Of a DNA stretch of 64,000 bases, positions 16,289 through 27,990 are shown piece by piece. The position numbers and the translations under genes were made by a program. This stretch comes from Chersky-840 sp963848335. Its GTDB lineage: Bacteria > Actinomycetota > Acidimicrobiia > Acidimicrobiales > UBA8190. The first letter of the stretch is position 1; each line of letters starts with the position of its first letter. The notes beneath the pieces were generated by a model. It did no database searches. It was not told the DNA's origin and worked only from the letters and a program-made list of their open reading frames with translations. The stretch spans positions 1,178,001-1,242,000 of the forward strand of contig CAWKDD010000003.1 in NCBI GenBank assembly GCA_963848335.1. Reading direction: 5' to 3'.

Positions 16289-19197
16289 GCCGTCTCAGGC
16301 GTCCCTGCCGGCACCGAGGCGGATGCCTCGGTCGCCTTGTCGGCGGACGTCGCCTTCGCCGCGCCCTTCTTGGTGGCGCCCTTCTTGGTGGCGGCAGCTT
16401 TCCTGGTGGCGGCAGCTTTCCTGGTGGCGCCCTTCTTGGTGGCGGCAGCCTTCTTGGTGGACTTCGCCGCCTTGGCCGCCTTCTTCGGCGCCTTCGCCGC
16501 CCGGCCGGCGCGCTTGACCGGCGGTCCCGCGGCCCGGCGATCGGCGAGCAGCTCGGCGGCGCGCTCGATGGTGATGGTCTCGGGCTCGTCCCCCTTGCGC
16601 AGCGAGGCGTTGGTGGTGCCGTCGGTCACGTAGGGGCCGAAGCGGCCCGAGCGCACGACGACTGGAGCGTCGGTCTCGGGGTCGGGGCCGAGCTCGCGCA
16701 GCGGCGCCGCCGCCGCCCGGCCGCGGCGGGTCTTGGGCTGTGCGAAGAGGGCGAGGGCCTCGTCGAGGGTGACCGTGAGCAGCTGCTCCTCGGTTTCGAG
16801 GCTGCGGGTGTCGGTGCCCTTTTTGACATACGGCCCGAACCGCCCGTTGAGCGCCTGGATCTCCTCCCCCGACGTCGGGTCGGTGCCGACGGAGCGCGGC
16901 AGGCGGAGCAGCTCCAGTGCCTGGTCGAGTTGGACGTCCTCGGGGGTCATGGACCGGAACAGCGACGCCGTCCGGGGTCGCTCGCCACCTTCGACGGCCT
17001 CTCCGAGCTGGATGTAGGGACCGAATCGGCCCGAGCGCACCAGCACGGCCAGCCCGCTCTCGGGGTCGGTCCCGATGGTGCGGTCCCCCGAAGGTGCGGC
17101 GAGGAGCTCTTCGGCCCGCGCCACGGTGAGCTCGTCGGGGGGGAGGTCCTCGGGGATCGAGGCCCGGTCGTCGGCGCGCTGGAGGTAGGGGCCGTAGCGG
17201 CCCACGCGCACGACGATCGGCTCCCCCTCGGCATCGGCACCGATGGTGATCGAGTTCACCTCGCGGGCATCGATCTCCCCGAGGTGCGAAGCCACGTCGT
17301 CCTTGAGGCCCCGCCGCTCCCGGCCGGCGCCGCGGCCGGGCCCGGGCTCGAACGCCGTCCCCGTCTTCGCGGCGTGGCCGTTGCTCCCGTCCCCTCCGAA
17401 GTAGAAACGCGTGAGCCAGGGCAGCACTTCCTGGGCTCCCTCGGCGATCTCGTCGAGGTCGTCCTCCATCGCCGCCGTGAAGCCGTAGTCGACGAGGTCC
17501 CCGAAGTACCGCTCGAGCAGTCCCACGACGGCGAACGCCGTGAACGACGGCACGAGCGCGGTGCCCTTCTTCCACACGTACCCGCGGTTCTGGATGGTGC
17601 CGAGGATGCTGGCGTAGGTCGAGGGCCGTCCCACCCCGAGCTCCTCGAGGGCCTTGACGAGCGAGGCCTCGGTGTAGCGGGGCGGGGGCTGGGTGGTGTG
17701 CGCACGGGCCTCGAGGTCCTGGGCGGACAACGTGTCGCCTTCGACCAGCGCCGGAAGCTGTACGTCGCGCTCGGCCGGCTCGGCATCGGCGTCGTCGGTT
17801 CCCTCGACATAAGCACGCAGGAAGCCGGGGAAGCGGATGACGGTCCCCGACGCCGAGAACTCCGCCTCGTCGCCGGGGCCGCCCCACACCGGGATGCCGG
17901 CCAGGCGGACCTGGGCGCTCGTCCCGGTGGCGTCGGCCATCTGGCAAGCCACGGTGCGCTTCCAGATCAGGTCGTAGAGGCGCAGGGAGTCGCCACTCAA
18001 TTCCCGGGCCGCCTCGTCGGGAGTGCGGAAGGACTCGCCCGCGGGCCGGATGGCCTCGTGGGCCTCCTGCGCGTTCTTGACCTTGCGCTCGTAGCGCCTC
18101 GGCGCCTCGGGGACGTATTCGCGCCCGTAGAGCGACGACGCCTGGGTCCGCGCTGCGGTCAGCGCCTGGTCCGACAGCGTGGTGGAGTCGGTGCGCATGT
18201 AGGTGATCCAGCCCTGCTCGTAGAGGCGCTGGGCCACCTGCATGGTGCGCTGGGCCCCGAAACGGAGCTTGCGACTGGCTTCCTGCTGGAGGGTGGAGGT
18301 CATGAAAGGAGGAGCCGGTGACCGTCGGTAGGGCTTTTCCGTCACCGCCCGCACCGTGAATGTCTGCCCGGCCAGGCCCTGCACGAGCCGAGTGGCATCG
18401 GGCTCGCCGAGGAGCACCACGCCGGCCTTGTTGATCTCCCCGGTCTCGGTGAAGTCGCGCCCGGTCGCCACCGGCGTCCCCCCCACCGCCACCAAGGTGG
18501 CGGCGAAGGTCTGGCCCCGCGCGTCGAACGCCCCTTCTATGTCCCACCACGTCCCGGCCCGGAACCGCATCCGGGCCCGCTCCCGCTCGACGATCATGCG
18601 GGTGGCCACGCTCTGGACGCGGCCCGCGGAGAGGCGGGGCATCACCTTCTTCCACAGAACCGGAGACACCTCGTACCCGTAGAGGCGGTCGAGGATCCGG
18701 CGGGCCTCCTGGGCGTCGACCAACCGCCGGTCGAGGTCTCGCCAGTCCTCCACGGCACGCGCCAGGGCGGTTGCGGTGATCTCGTGGAACACCATCCGCT
18801 TGATGGGCACACGGGGCGAGAGCACCTCGGTGAGGTGCCACGCGATCGATTCGCCTTCGCGGTCCTCGTCGGTGGCGAGATAGACCTCGCTGGCGTCGGC
18901 CAGCAACGACTTCAAGCGCGCCACGACCGACTTCTTCTCGGGGGCCACCACATACAGGGGCTTGAACCCGTTGTCCACGTCGACGCCGAGGCGGGCCCAC
19001 CCCTCACCCTTGTAGGCGGAGGGGATCTCGTCGGCCCGACGGGGCAGGTCGCGGATGTGGCCCACCGAAGATTCGACCACGAATCCCCCCCCGAGCAGGG
19101 CCGCGATGGTCCGGGCCTTCGCCGGGGACTCGACGATGACGAGAGGCTTGCCCGACGAGCGGGAGCCGGAGGAACGCGAGCGGGTGGAGGCTGGCAT
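16285..19197 (-). CDS. topA: DNA topoisomerase I with lysine/alanine-rich tail
   Basis: Relaxes negative supercoils by a type IA mechanism. The Toprim domain starts KPLVIVESPAKARTIAALLG at about residue 17, with ATDEDREGESIAWHL near 105; the catalytic tyrosine is in WITYMRTDSTTLSD (about residue 333). Several Toprim C-terminal repeats follow (for example GRFGPYVKKGTDTRSL, GRYGPYLQRADD, GRFGPYVTDGTTNASL). The last about 65 residues are repeats of KKAA/TKKGAT/RKAAATRK, a histone-H1-like DNA-binding tail typical of actinobacteria. ATG 19197 is preferred; a GTG at 19224 is an alternative. No zinc fingers. Confidence 0.96.
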   Translation of the reverse strand: MPASTRSRSSGSRSSGKPLVIVESPAKARTIAALLGGGFVVESSVGHIRDLPRRADEIPSAYKGEGWARLGVDVDNGFKPLYVVAPEKKSVVARLKSLLADASEVYLATDEDREGESIAWHLTEVLSPRVPIKRMVFHEITATALARAVEDWRDLDRRLVDAQEARRILDRLYGYEVSPVLWKKVMPRLSAGRVQSVATRMIVERERARMRFRAGTWWDIEGAFDARGQTFAATLVAVGGTPVATGRDFTETGEINKAGVVLLGEPDATRLVQGLAGQTFTVRAVTEKPYRRSPAPPFMTSTLQQEASRKLRFGAQRTMQVAQRLYEQGWITYMRTDSTTLSDQALTAARTQASSLYGREYVPEAPRRYERKVKNAQEAHEAIRPAGESFRTPDEAARELSGDSLRLYDLIWKRTVACQMADATGTSAQVRLAGIPVWGGPGDEAEFSASGTVIRFPGFLRAYVEGTDDADAEPAERDVQLPALVEGDTLSAQDLEARAHTTQPPPRYTEASLVKALEELGVGRPSTYASILGTIQNRGYVWKKGTALVPSFTAFAVVGLLERYFGDLVDYGFTAAMEDDLDEIAEGAQEVLPWLTRFYFGGDGSNGHAAKTGTAFEPGPGRGAGRERRGLKDDVASHLGEIDAREVNSITIGADAEGEPIVVRVGRYGPYLQRADDRASIPEDLPPDELTVARAEELLAAPSGDRTIGTDPESGLAVLVRSGRFGPYIQLGEAVEGGERPRTASLFRSMTPEDVQLDQALELLRLPRSVGTDPTSGEEIQALNGRFGPYVKKGTDTRSLETEEQLLTVTLDEALALFAQPKTRRGRAAAAPLRELGPDPETDAPVVVRSGRFGPYVTDGTTNASLRKGDEPETITIERAAELLADRRAAGPPVKRAGRAAKAPKKAAKAAKSTKKAAATKKGATRKAAATRKAAATKKGATKKGAAKATSADKATEASASVPAGTPETA

Positions 19198-19327
19198 GGT
19201 CGTCGATGAGCGTGCGGGCTTCACACGGCTCGTGTCAACAGCAGCCGGGGATGGATCGGCGCCCCGTGCCCGTGACCAGCGTTTTCATGGCCATGTCCCC
19301 ACTCCGCCGCCGACGGCGCCGGTTCCG

Positions 19328-21673
<2,346 letters not shown>

Positions 21674-21873
21674 ATACCTGGTGCTCCCTTCACATGGGCC
21701 CGAGGGCCCGGAACGAGCCTCGGCGGCCGAGGTCTCGGGTCGGTCTGTTGGTCGGACCCGGGGTCGGGCGCAGCCTCGAGATGAGACGCTCCCCCGAAGA
21801 ACGGGGGCCGACGATACCGACTCCACGCGACGACGGGCAAGGAAGCCTCCGACGGGTGAGCGCGGCAACACCC

Positions 21874-24327
21874 TCAGACCCCGGCGTCGACCTCCTTGGT
21901 GTCGGGGCCGGCGATCAGCTCGTAGTCGGCGTTCAAGATGGCGAGCCGGCCCTCCCAGGCACCGACCATTCCCTGGGCCACGAGGCGCGCTCCCTGCTGG
22001 ATGCCGGGGATCCGGCGCCTGCCCTGGAACACGAGAAGGATCGCCCCGGTGGCGTCGACGAGGGTGCATTCGAGGTTGGCCGTGGCCCCCCCGCTCGGTA
22101 CCCGCACCGATCGGATCCGCCCCCCCACTCGCACCCGCTGGCGCCACTGGGCGTCTCCGATGGGGGTCGTCCCCTCCACCACGGGACCGATCTCCTCGCC
22201 CGCCCGGGCGGCGGCGCGCGCGTGCCGGGTGGAGGCCTCATGGGACTCCTGGGCCCGCACCCGGCGACGCAAGCCCGCCGAGAGCTGGAAGGGGACGATG
22301 GTGGCGTTGACGTGGGGAAGGTGGCCCACGGCGGCGGCGATGCGGTCCGCGCTGCGGTCGTGCAGCAGGCGGCGCCACCCGGCCGCGAAGCCCCGGCGGG
22401 GCAGCAACATCGTGAGCTCGGTGTCCTCGTCACGCGTCAGCTGCGCGGCGAGCTCCAACGCGGCGCGTGCCAGGCGCCGGTCGGGACATTCGATGATGTC
22501 GAGGGGCAGGCGCGACAGCCCCAGCCGGCCCCAGTCGTGTTCGAGAGCGGCGGCCTCGAGGGGGTCCACCGCGAAGTGCACGGCCCGCAGATGGTCCGGT
22601 GACAGCGTGCGGGCGTACTGGATGGCCCGCGCCGTGGCCAGGTCCATCCGGTCGACCAATACCACCACCACGTGGTGACGGAGCACGGGGGCCTCGCAGG
22701 CCTGGGAGGCGCCGGCCTCGAGCTGCGCGTCCTCCTGGACGTACTGCCGGTGCAGGCGCAGCAGGACGAGGACCCCGAGCGGCATGAGGACGACGACGAC
22801 CCACGCACCCTCTTTGAACTTGGTCACGGCGAAGATGAGCAACACCACGAACGACAGCACGGCGGCGGTGCCGTTCACGATCGTGCTCCGACGCCAATGC
22901 GGCTCGCGTTGGGAGAGGTGGTACTTGACCATGCCCGCGCCGGCCATGGTGAACCCGGTGAAGACGCCGATGGCGTACAGGGGGATCAGGCTGTCGACCT
23001 TGGCGTCGGTGACGAGAAGCAGGGCGATCGACGCCACCGTGAGCACCAGGATCCCCGTAGAGAACACCAGTCGGTGCCCGCGGCGGGTGAGCTGGCGGGG
23101 AAGGTAGGAGTCGTCGGCGGCGAAGCTGGCCAGGAAGGGGAACCCGGTGAAGCTGGTGTTGGCCGCCAGGACGAGGATGAGCATGGTGCCCGCCTGGAGC
23201 AAGACGTAGAGCACGTGGGCGAAGGCACCGGGCCCGTAGACGTACTTGGCCACCTGCGCCACCACCGTCGGTGTCCCCAACACGTAGGGCACGGGGTGCA
23301 CGATGGCGGCCAACGCGGCGATGCCGAGGACGAGTGATCCCAGGATGAGGCTCATGATCACGAGGGTGATGCGGGCGTTGCGGGACTCGGGAGGCCGGAA
23401 GACGCTCACCCCGTTGGAGATGGCCTCGGTGCCGGTCAGCGCCGAGCCCCCCGACGCGAACGCCTTCAGCACGATGAACACCGACGCCCCCAGGAGCAGG
23501 CCGTTGCCGGGTTTGCCGACGGCGATGGCGCCGCTGTGGTGCAGCGAGTGCGCATGGAGATCGCCGAGCACGGCCTTGACCGACCCCACCACGATGAGCA
23601 GCACCATGTTGGCCATGAAGAAGAAGGTGGGGAGGGCGAAGGTGCGGCCCGCCTCGCGGATGCCGCGCAGGTTGCCGTAGGCGATGAGGATGACGAAGCC
23701 GATGGCGATCCACACCGTGGCGCTCGTCAGGTTGGGGAAGACCGACGTCAGCGCGGCGACACCGGCGGCCACCGACACCGCCACGGTGAGCGTGTAGTCG
23801 ATGAGCAGCGCCACCGCCGCGATCTGCGCCACTCCGAGGCCGAAGTTCTCGCGCGCCACCACGTAGGCGCCGCCGGCCTTGGTGTAGACCTTCACGACCT
23901 CGAGGTACGAGGCCGTCACGAAGAGCAGGACCACGACCACCGCCGCGGTGACCGGCACCACCAGCGCGAAGGCGGCGACCCCGATGTACTTCACCAGCTG
24001 GAGCAGGATCTGCTCGGTGGCATAGGCCGAGGACGAGATGACGTCCGAGGACAAGACGGCCAGCGCCGTGGGTTTGCCGAGCCTTTCCACCGACTGGCGT
24101 TCGGAGGCGATAGGGGGGCCGAGGAAGGCGTTCTTGAGCCTGTAGCGGACGTTCTCGGGCAGATCGACCGAATCCGGCGAGGGGAGGGCCTCGGGGGCGA
24201 CCCGACGCCCGGCGGGTGGTATCCGGCCAGGCACGACGGCCGGGACCTCAGGAACCGGGGCGCCGGGCGAAATGGCCGCGCTAGCGCTGGGCACCGGAAC
24301 CTCGCTCACGCCTTCAGGTAAGCACAT
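21874..24327 (-). CDS. APC-family permease fused to USP-like and OB-fold domains
   Basis: 817 residues. Residues about 60-530 form a 12-segment amino-acid/potassium permease of the APC superfamily (SSDVISSSAYATEQIL, YTKAGGAYVVARENFG, SGGSALTGTEAISNGV). Residues about 549-680 resemble a universal-stress-type domain (HHVVVVLVDRMD). Residues about 720-812 are an OB fold (WRQRVRVGGRIRSVRVPSG, LVDATGAILLVFQGRRRIPG, LNADYELI). In Mycobacterium the permease (Rv2690c) and the OB-fold protein (Rv2694c) are separate genes flanking ceoB/ceoC; here they are one protein. It is divergent from the two TrkA genes, with a 55-bp shared promoter region, so a potassium-linked role is likely. ATG 24327 chosen; GTG 24309 possible. 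Confidence 0.88.
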   Translation of the reverse strand: MCLPEGVSEVPVPSASAAISPGAPVPEVPAVVPGRIPPAGRRVAPEALPSPDSVDLPENVRYRLKNAFLGPPIASERQSVERLGKPTALAVLSSDVISSSAYATEQILLQLVKYIGVAAFALVVPVTAAVVVVLLFVTASYLEVVKVYTKAGGAYVVARENFGLGVAQIAAVALLIDYTLTVAVSVAAGVAALTSVFPNLTSATVWIAIGFVILIAYGNLRGIREAGRTFALPTFFFMANMVLLIVVGSVKAVLGDLHAHSLHHSGAIAVGKPGNGLLLGASVFIVLKAFASGGSALTGTEAISNGVSVFRPPESRNARITLVIMSLILGSLVLGIAALAAIVHPVPYVLGTPTVVAQVAKYVYGPGAFAHVLYVLLQAGTMLILVLAANTSFTGFPFLASFAADDSYLPRQLTRRGHRLVFSTGILVLTVASIALLLVTDAKVDSLIPLYAIGVFTGFTMAGAGMVKYHLSQREPHWRRSTIVNGTAAVLSFVVLLIFAVTKFKEGAWVVVVLMPLGVLVLLRLHRQYVQEDAQLEAGASQACEAPVLRHHVVVVLVDRMDLATARAIQYARTLSPDHLRAVHFAVDPLEAAALEHDWGRLGLSRLPLDIIECPDRRLARAALELAAQLTRDEDTELTMLLPRRGFAAGWRRLLHDRSADRIAAAVGHLPHVNATIVPFQLSAGLRRRVRAQESHEASTRHARAAARAGEEIGPVVEGTTPIGDAQWRQRVRVGGRIRSVRVPSGGATANLECTLVDATGAILLVFQGRRRIPGIQQGARLVAQGMVGAWEGRLAILNADYELIAGPDTKEVDAGV

Positions 24328-24382
24328 CCCGTCCGCGGCACGGCACGATGCGGTGTTGCGCAGCGCCCCGAGGGCAAGTTGC

Positions 24383-25135
24383 ATGGAGCCGGTGCATGTC
24401 GTGATCGTCGGCTGTGGGCGGGTCGGATCGGGCCTCGCCATCGGCCTGGTCGAGCAGGGCCACTCGGTGTCCATCATCGACAAGTCGTCGCGCGCCTTTC
24501 GCCGCCTGCCGGCCGACTGGCCCGGGACGTCGATCGTCGGCTCGGGCTTCGACCGCGAGGACCTCGACCGGGCCGGGGCGAAGCAGGCCGGAGCGCTGGC
24601 CGCCGTGACGAGCGGGGACAACTCGAACATCCTGACCGCCCGGATCGCGCGGGAGAACTACGGGATCCACTGCGTGGTGGCCCGCATCTACGATCCCCGG
24701 CGGGCCCAGATCTACCAGCGACTGGGCATCCCCACCGTCGCCACGGTGACGTGGACGATCGAGCAGGTGATGCACCGGCTGCTCCCGGCGGCGGTCGTGG
24801 GCGAGTGGAGCGATCCCTCGGGCCAGCTCGTGCTCGTCGAGCGCATCCTCCCCGAGAGCTGGGCCGGCAAGGCGCTGCGGGACCTCGGCATGCCCGGCAA
24901 GGTGAAGGTGGTGGCGGTCACCCGGGCCGGTACCCCGCGACTCGAGGTGAAGGACCTCGTCGGGCAGGAGGGTGACGTCTTGCACGTGGCGGTGCTCAAG
25001 GACGCCGTCGGTGAGCTCGAGCGCCGGCTCGGGCACGGTGACGGCCTTGCCGACTCGAGCGCGCCGGCACCGGCGGGCGCGACGAGACCGGCGGGCGCGA
25101 CGGGCCCGGCGGGGTCGATGGGATCGGCACCGTGA
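24383..25135 (+). CDS. TrkA-type potassium uptake regulator (CeoB-like)
   Basis: Cytoplasmic nucleotide-binding regulator of a potassium transporter. The Rossmann motif HVVIVGCGRVGSGLAIGL lies at residues 4-21, followed by IDKSSRAFRRLP, SGDNSNILTARIARE and a TrkA-C domain from about residue 135. The last 35 residues are low-complexity GATRPAGATGPAG repeats. ATG 24383 is chosen just before the motif; upstream codons are not conserved. Its stop overlaps the next gene (GTGA), giving a coupled pair. Equivalent to Rv2691. Confidence 0.92.
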   Translation: MEPVHVVIVGCGRVGSGLAIGLVEQGHSVSIIDKSSRAFRRLPADWPGTSIVGSGFDREDLDRAGAKQAGALAAVTSGDNSNILTARIARENYGIHCVVARIYDPRRAQIYQRLGIPTVATVTWTIEQVMHRLLPAAVVGEWSDPSGQLVLVERILPESWAGKALRDLGMPGKVKVVAVTRAGTPRLEVKDLVGQEGDVLHVAVLKDAVGELERRLGHGDGLADSSAPAPAGATRPAGATGPAGSMGSAP

Positions 25136-25794
25136 AGGTGGCCATCGCCGGGGCGGGAAGCGTGGGGACGGCCATCGCCAAGGACCTGGCGGCGAACGGC
25201 CACGAGGTCCTGCTCATCGAGAGGGATCCCGACCTCGTCGACCGCCTGCGTTCGACCATCGCGGTGACGTGGGTGGCCGCCGACGCCTGCGAGGTCAACT
25301 CCCTCGACGCAGCCGGCATGGCGGAGGTCGACGTGGCCGTAGCGGCCACGGGCGACGACGAGGACAACCTGGTCATCTCGTTGCTCGCCAAGCAGGAATT
25401 CGCCGTGCCCCGCGTGGTGGCCAGGGTGAACCATCCCAGCAATCAATGGCTGTTCAACGAGTCGTGGGGGGTCGACATCTCGGTGTCGACCCCTCAATTG
25501 CTGACCGCGCTGGTCGAGGAGGCGGTGTCGGTCGGGTCGCTCGTGCGGCTCCTGCAGTTCGAACGGGGCAATGCGCATCTGGTCGAGGTGACCCTGGCCG
25601 ACGGCTCACCCGCGGCCGGGACCTCACTGGTGGACCTCCAGTTCCCCCGGGACGCCACGGTGGTGGCGGTGGTGCGCGGGGACCGTCTCGTCGTCCCCCG
25701 CGGCGACACGGTGCTGAGCGCCGGTGACGAAGTCATGGTGCTCGTGACCGGAGAGGCCGAGACGTCGGTCCAACGACTGCTGGTAGGCGACTGA
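25132..25794 (+). CDS. TrkA-type potassium uptake regulator (CeoC-like)
   Basis: 220-residue second member of the TrkA pair. GTG start then VAIAGAGSVGTAIAKDLAANGH (Rossmann motif, split here for length), acidic residue after strand 2 (LIERDPD), ATGDDEDNLVISLLAK and a TrkA-C domain from about residue 135 (GSLVRLLQFERGNAHLVEV). It probably forms a complex with the upstream protein and gates the divergent permease or a TrkH subunit not in this window. Equivalent to Rv2692. Confidence 0.92.
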   Translation: MKVAIAGAGSVGTAIAKDLAANGHEVLLIERDPDLVDRLRSTIAVTWVAADACEVNSLDAAGMAEVDVAVAATGDDEDNLVISLLAKQEFAVPRVVARVNHPSNQWLFNESWGVDISVSTPQLLTALVEEAVSVGSLVRLLQFERGNAHLVEVTLADGSPAAGTSLVDLQFPRDATVVAVVRGDRLVVPRGDTVLSAGDEVMVLVTGEAETSVQRLLVGD

Positions 25795-25882
25795 CCGCTC
25801 CCCGTTCGACAGGCACCGGTCCGGCGGCCGTTCTCGGACCGGTGGTCCCCACCGCGGGTGCTGCCCCGTACAATTCCCCACC

Positions 25883-26701
25883 ATGGAGGCACAAATCCCA
25901 GCCACGGAGGCGGCCTTCTTCGACCTCGACAAGACGATCATCGCCCGGGCGTCGATGGCCGCCTTCGGCCACCATTTCTACCGTGGTGGCCTCATCTCCC
26001 GGGCCACGGTGGTGCGGGCCCTGGCGTCGCAGCTCGTCTACCTGCATCTCGGTGCGAGCGAACAGAAGCTGGCGCGCATCCGCGAGTCGGTACTGAAGCT
26101 CACCCGGGGCTGGGACCAGCGCGAAGTGTCGCGCATCGTGCGCGAGACCCTCGACGAGGTGGTGGAGCCCATCATCTATGCAGAGGCGCTCGAGCTCCTC
26201 GAGCAGCACCAGGCCTCGGGGCGCAAGACCTACCTCGTCTCGGCTTCACCCGAGGAGATCGTCCAACCCCTGGCCGAGTACCTAGGCGTGGACGGCGCCA
26301 TCGCCAGCCGCGCCGTGGTGGACCTCGACGGGCGCTACACCGGTGAAATGGCCTTCTACGCCTACGGGCCGTTCAAAGCCGAGGCCATGCGCGACCTGGC
26401 GAGATTCGAGGGGATCGACCTGGCGTCGTCGTACGCCTACTCCGACTCCTACACCGACGTCCCCATGCTCGAGGCCGTGGGGCACCCTGTGGTGGTGAAT
26501 CCCGATCGCGTGCTGGCGCGCCTGGCCCGCGACCGCGAATGGGAGACGTTGCAATTCACCCGGCCCGTCCGGCTCCGCGACCGGGTGCCTGTTCCCAACC
26601 TACCGACGGCGGCCGCGTTGACAGGTGCGGCGCTCGCAGCCACTGGCGCTGCGGTACTGGTCAGGCGACACGGGCACCGATCGGCCCGCGCCCTGGGGTG
26701 A
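25883..26701 (+). CDS. HAD subfamily IB phosphatase with C-terminal membrane segment
   Basis: 272 residues of the SerB-like HAD-IB family. Motif I is FFDLDKTII (nucleophile Asp14, Asp16), motif II TYLVSASPEEI, motif III KAEAMRDLA and motif IV YSDSYTDVPMLEAVG. The cap region between motifs I and II is helical. The end, LTGAALAATGAAVLVRR, is a single membrane segment, so it may be anchored. Substrate unknown; family members act on phosphoserine or lipid-linked phosphates. ATG 25883; stop abuts the tiny gene on the opposite strand. Confidence 0.9.
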   Translation: MEAQIPATEAAFFDLDKTIIARASMAAFGHHFYRGGLISRATVVRALASQLVYLHLGASEQKLARIRESVLKLTRGWDQREVSRIVRETLDEVVEPIIYAEALELLEQHQASGRKTYLVSASPEEIVQPLAEYLGVDGAIASRAVVDLDGRYTGEMAFYAYGPFKAEAMRDLARFEGIDLASSYAYSDSYTDVPMLEAVGHPVVVNPDRVLARLARDREWETLQFTRPVRLRDRVPVPNLPTAAALTGAALAATGAAVLVRRHGHRSARALG

Positions 26702-26776
26702 TCAGGCTTCGCGCAGCCGCTTGGCGGCGATGAGGCCCAGACCGACGAGGACAGCGAGAATCAGCAGTTTTTTCAC
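26702..26776 (-). CDS. 24-residue single-span membrane peptide
   Basis: GTG start, then a basic start, one hydrophobic helix and a basic tail: KKLLILAVLVGLG, LIAAKRLREA, stop. The composition (K at both ends of a leucine/valine helix) resembles very short actinobacterial membrane proteins such as the DLW-39 family, but the DLW motif is absent. It fits exactly between the HAD phosphatase stop (convergent, adjacent base) and the sigma factor, same strand as the latter. Too short for routine gene calling. Confidence 0.5.
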   Translation of the reverse strand: MKKLLILAVLVGLGLIAAKRLREA

Positions 26777-26853
26777 GGGCTGGATCCTACCCATGTGCGG
26801 TGACTCCAATGTCCTTGGCCTCCTGACCAGGGCATCGTGCACCCCGGGTTGCC

Positions 26854-27792
26854 TCAGACGGTGAGGAGGTCCCGTGCGCCGGTGTCCGACGACGGGTGGC
26901 GCAGCTTCGACATGGCCCGGGCCTCGATCTGGCGGATGCGCTCGCGGGTCAAGTTGAAATGCTCACCGACTTCTTCGAGGGTGCGGGGCTCGCCGCGGTC
27001 GAGACCGAAGCGCAGGCGCAGGATCTCGCGCTCGCGCTCGTCGAGAGGGGAAAGGAGCCGGTTGATCTCGTCGGGGAGCAGCGAGGTGGCCGCCACCTCG
27101 AAAGGCGACTCGGCCGATCGGTCCTCGACGACGTCGCCGAGCTCTGCGTCCCCGTCCTCACGCAACGGCTCGGACAGCGACAGGGGCTCGGCCCGGAAGC
27201 GCAACGCCTCGATGAGCTTGTCCTCGGGCATCTCCACCTCGGCCCCGAGCTCCGCCAGCGTGGCGGGACGACCGAGCTTGAGCTCCAGACGGGCTTGCGC
27301 CTTCTGCACGCGAGCCAGGGTGTCCCCGGCATGCACGGGAAGCCGGATTGTCCGCCCCGTGTTGGCGATCCCCCTGGTGATGGCCTGCCGGATCCACCAG
27401 GTGGCGTAGGTCGAGAACTTGAACCCCTTGCGCCAGTCGAACTTCTCCACCGCGTGCATGAGGCCCAGGTTGCCCTCCTGGATGAGGTCCAGGAGGGGCA
27501 GTCCCGACGCCTGGTACTTCTTGGCGATCGACACCACCAGGCGAAGGTTCGACTGGACGAACGTCTGCTGGGCCTGCTCTCCGGTCTGGATCTTGCGCTT
27601 CAGCTCACGACGCTTGGCGGGGGTGAGGTCCTTGACCTTGGTCGCCAGGTCGAGCTCGGCGGCGCGCCCACCCTCGATGGTCTGAGCGAGGCGCACCTCG
27701 TCGTCCTTGGTGAGCAACGGGTACTGACCGATGTCGGTCAGGTACAGCCGGACCAGGTCCTCCTCGTCGCGTTCGACGCGCTCCTTGGCCAA
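26854..27792 (-). CDS. Principal-type RNA polymerase sigma factor (group 1/2)
   Basis: 312 residues. Starts directly at region 1.2 (DLVRLYLTDIGQYPLLTKDDEV), then region 2 (NLRLVVSIAKKYQASGLPLLDLIQEGNLGLM, FSTYATWWIRQAI), region 3, and region 4 with LDEREREILRLRFGLD, LTRERIRQIEARAMSKL. There is no long acidic region 1.1, so it resembles SigB/HrdA-type alternative principal sigma factors more than a full-length RpoD. TTG at 27792 is the best start. A TTGACT/TATCCA-like promoter lies about 115 bp upstream. Confidence 0.92.
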   Translation of the reverse strand: MAKERVERDEEDLVRLYLTDIGQYPLLTKDDEVRLAQTIEGGRAAELDLATKVKDLTPAKRRELKRKIQTGEQAQQTFVQSNLRLVVSIAKKYQASGLPLLDLIQEGNLGLMHAVEKFDWRKGFKFSTYATWWIRQAITRGIANTGRTIRLPVHAGDTLARVQKAQARLELKLGRPATLAELGAEVEMPEDKLIEALRFRAEPLSLSEPLREDGDAELGDVVEDRSAESPFEVAATSLLPDEINRLLSPLDEREREILRLRFGLDRGEPRTLEEVGEHFNLTRERIRQIEARAMSKLRHPSSDTGARDLLTV

Positions 27793-27906
27793 CGTCTCAC
27801 CCTTCGTCGGAACCCTCCGGCGCTCACTGCCGGTGGGGAGCCTCGACCGTGGCCTGCGGCTGGTCCGGTCGTTCCGGCGTCCAGGGCCACGTATGCAAGT
27901 CGCCTG

Positions 27907-27933
27907 TGGATATCACTTTACCGACACAGTCAA
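27907..27933 (-). promoter_or_regulatory. Candidate promoter of the sigma-factor gene
   Basis: On the minus strand TTGACT (27933-27928) and TATCCA (27912-27907) are separated by 15 bp, in an AT-rich patch within otherwise very GC-rich sequence, about 115 bp upstream of the TTG start. The spacing is short of the ideal 17, so this is a suggestion only. Confidence 0.4.
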
Positions 27934-27990
27934 GACCCGAGCCCTCCCGTCACCTCCGTCGACGACCACGAAGGCCTGGTCCCCAGCAGG

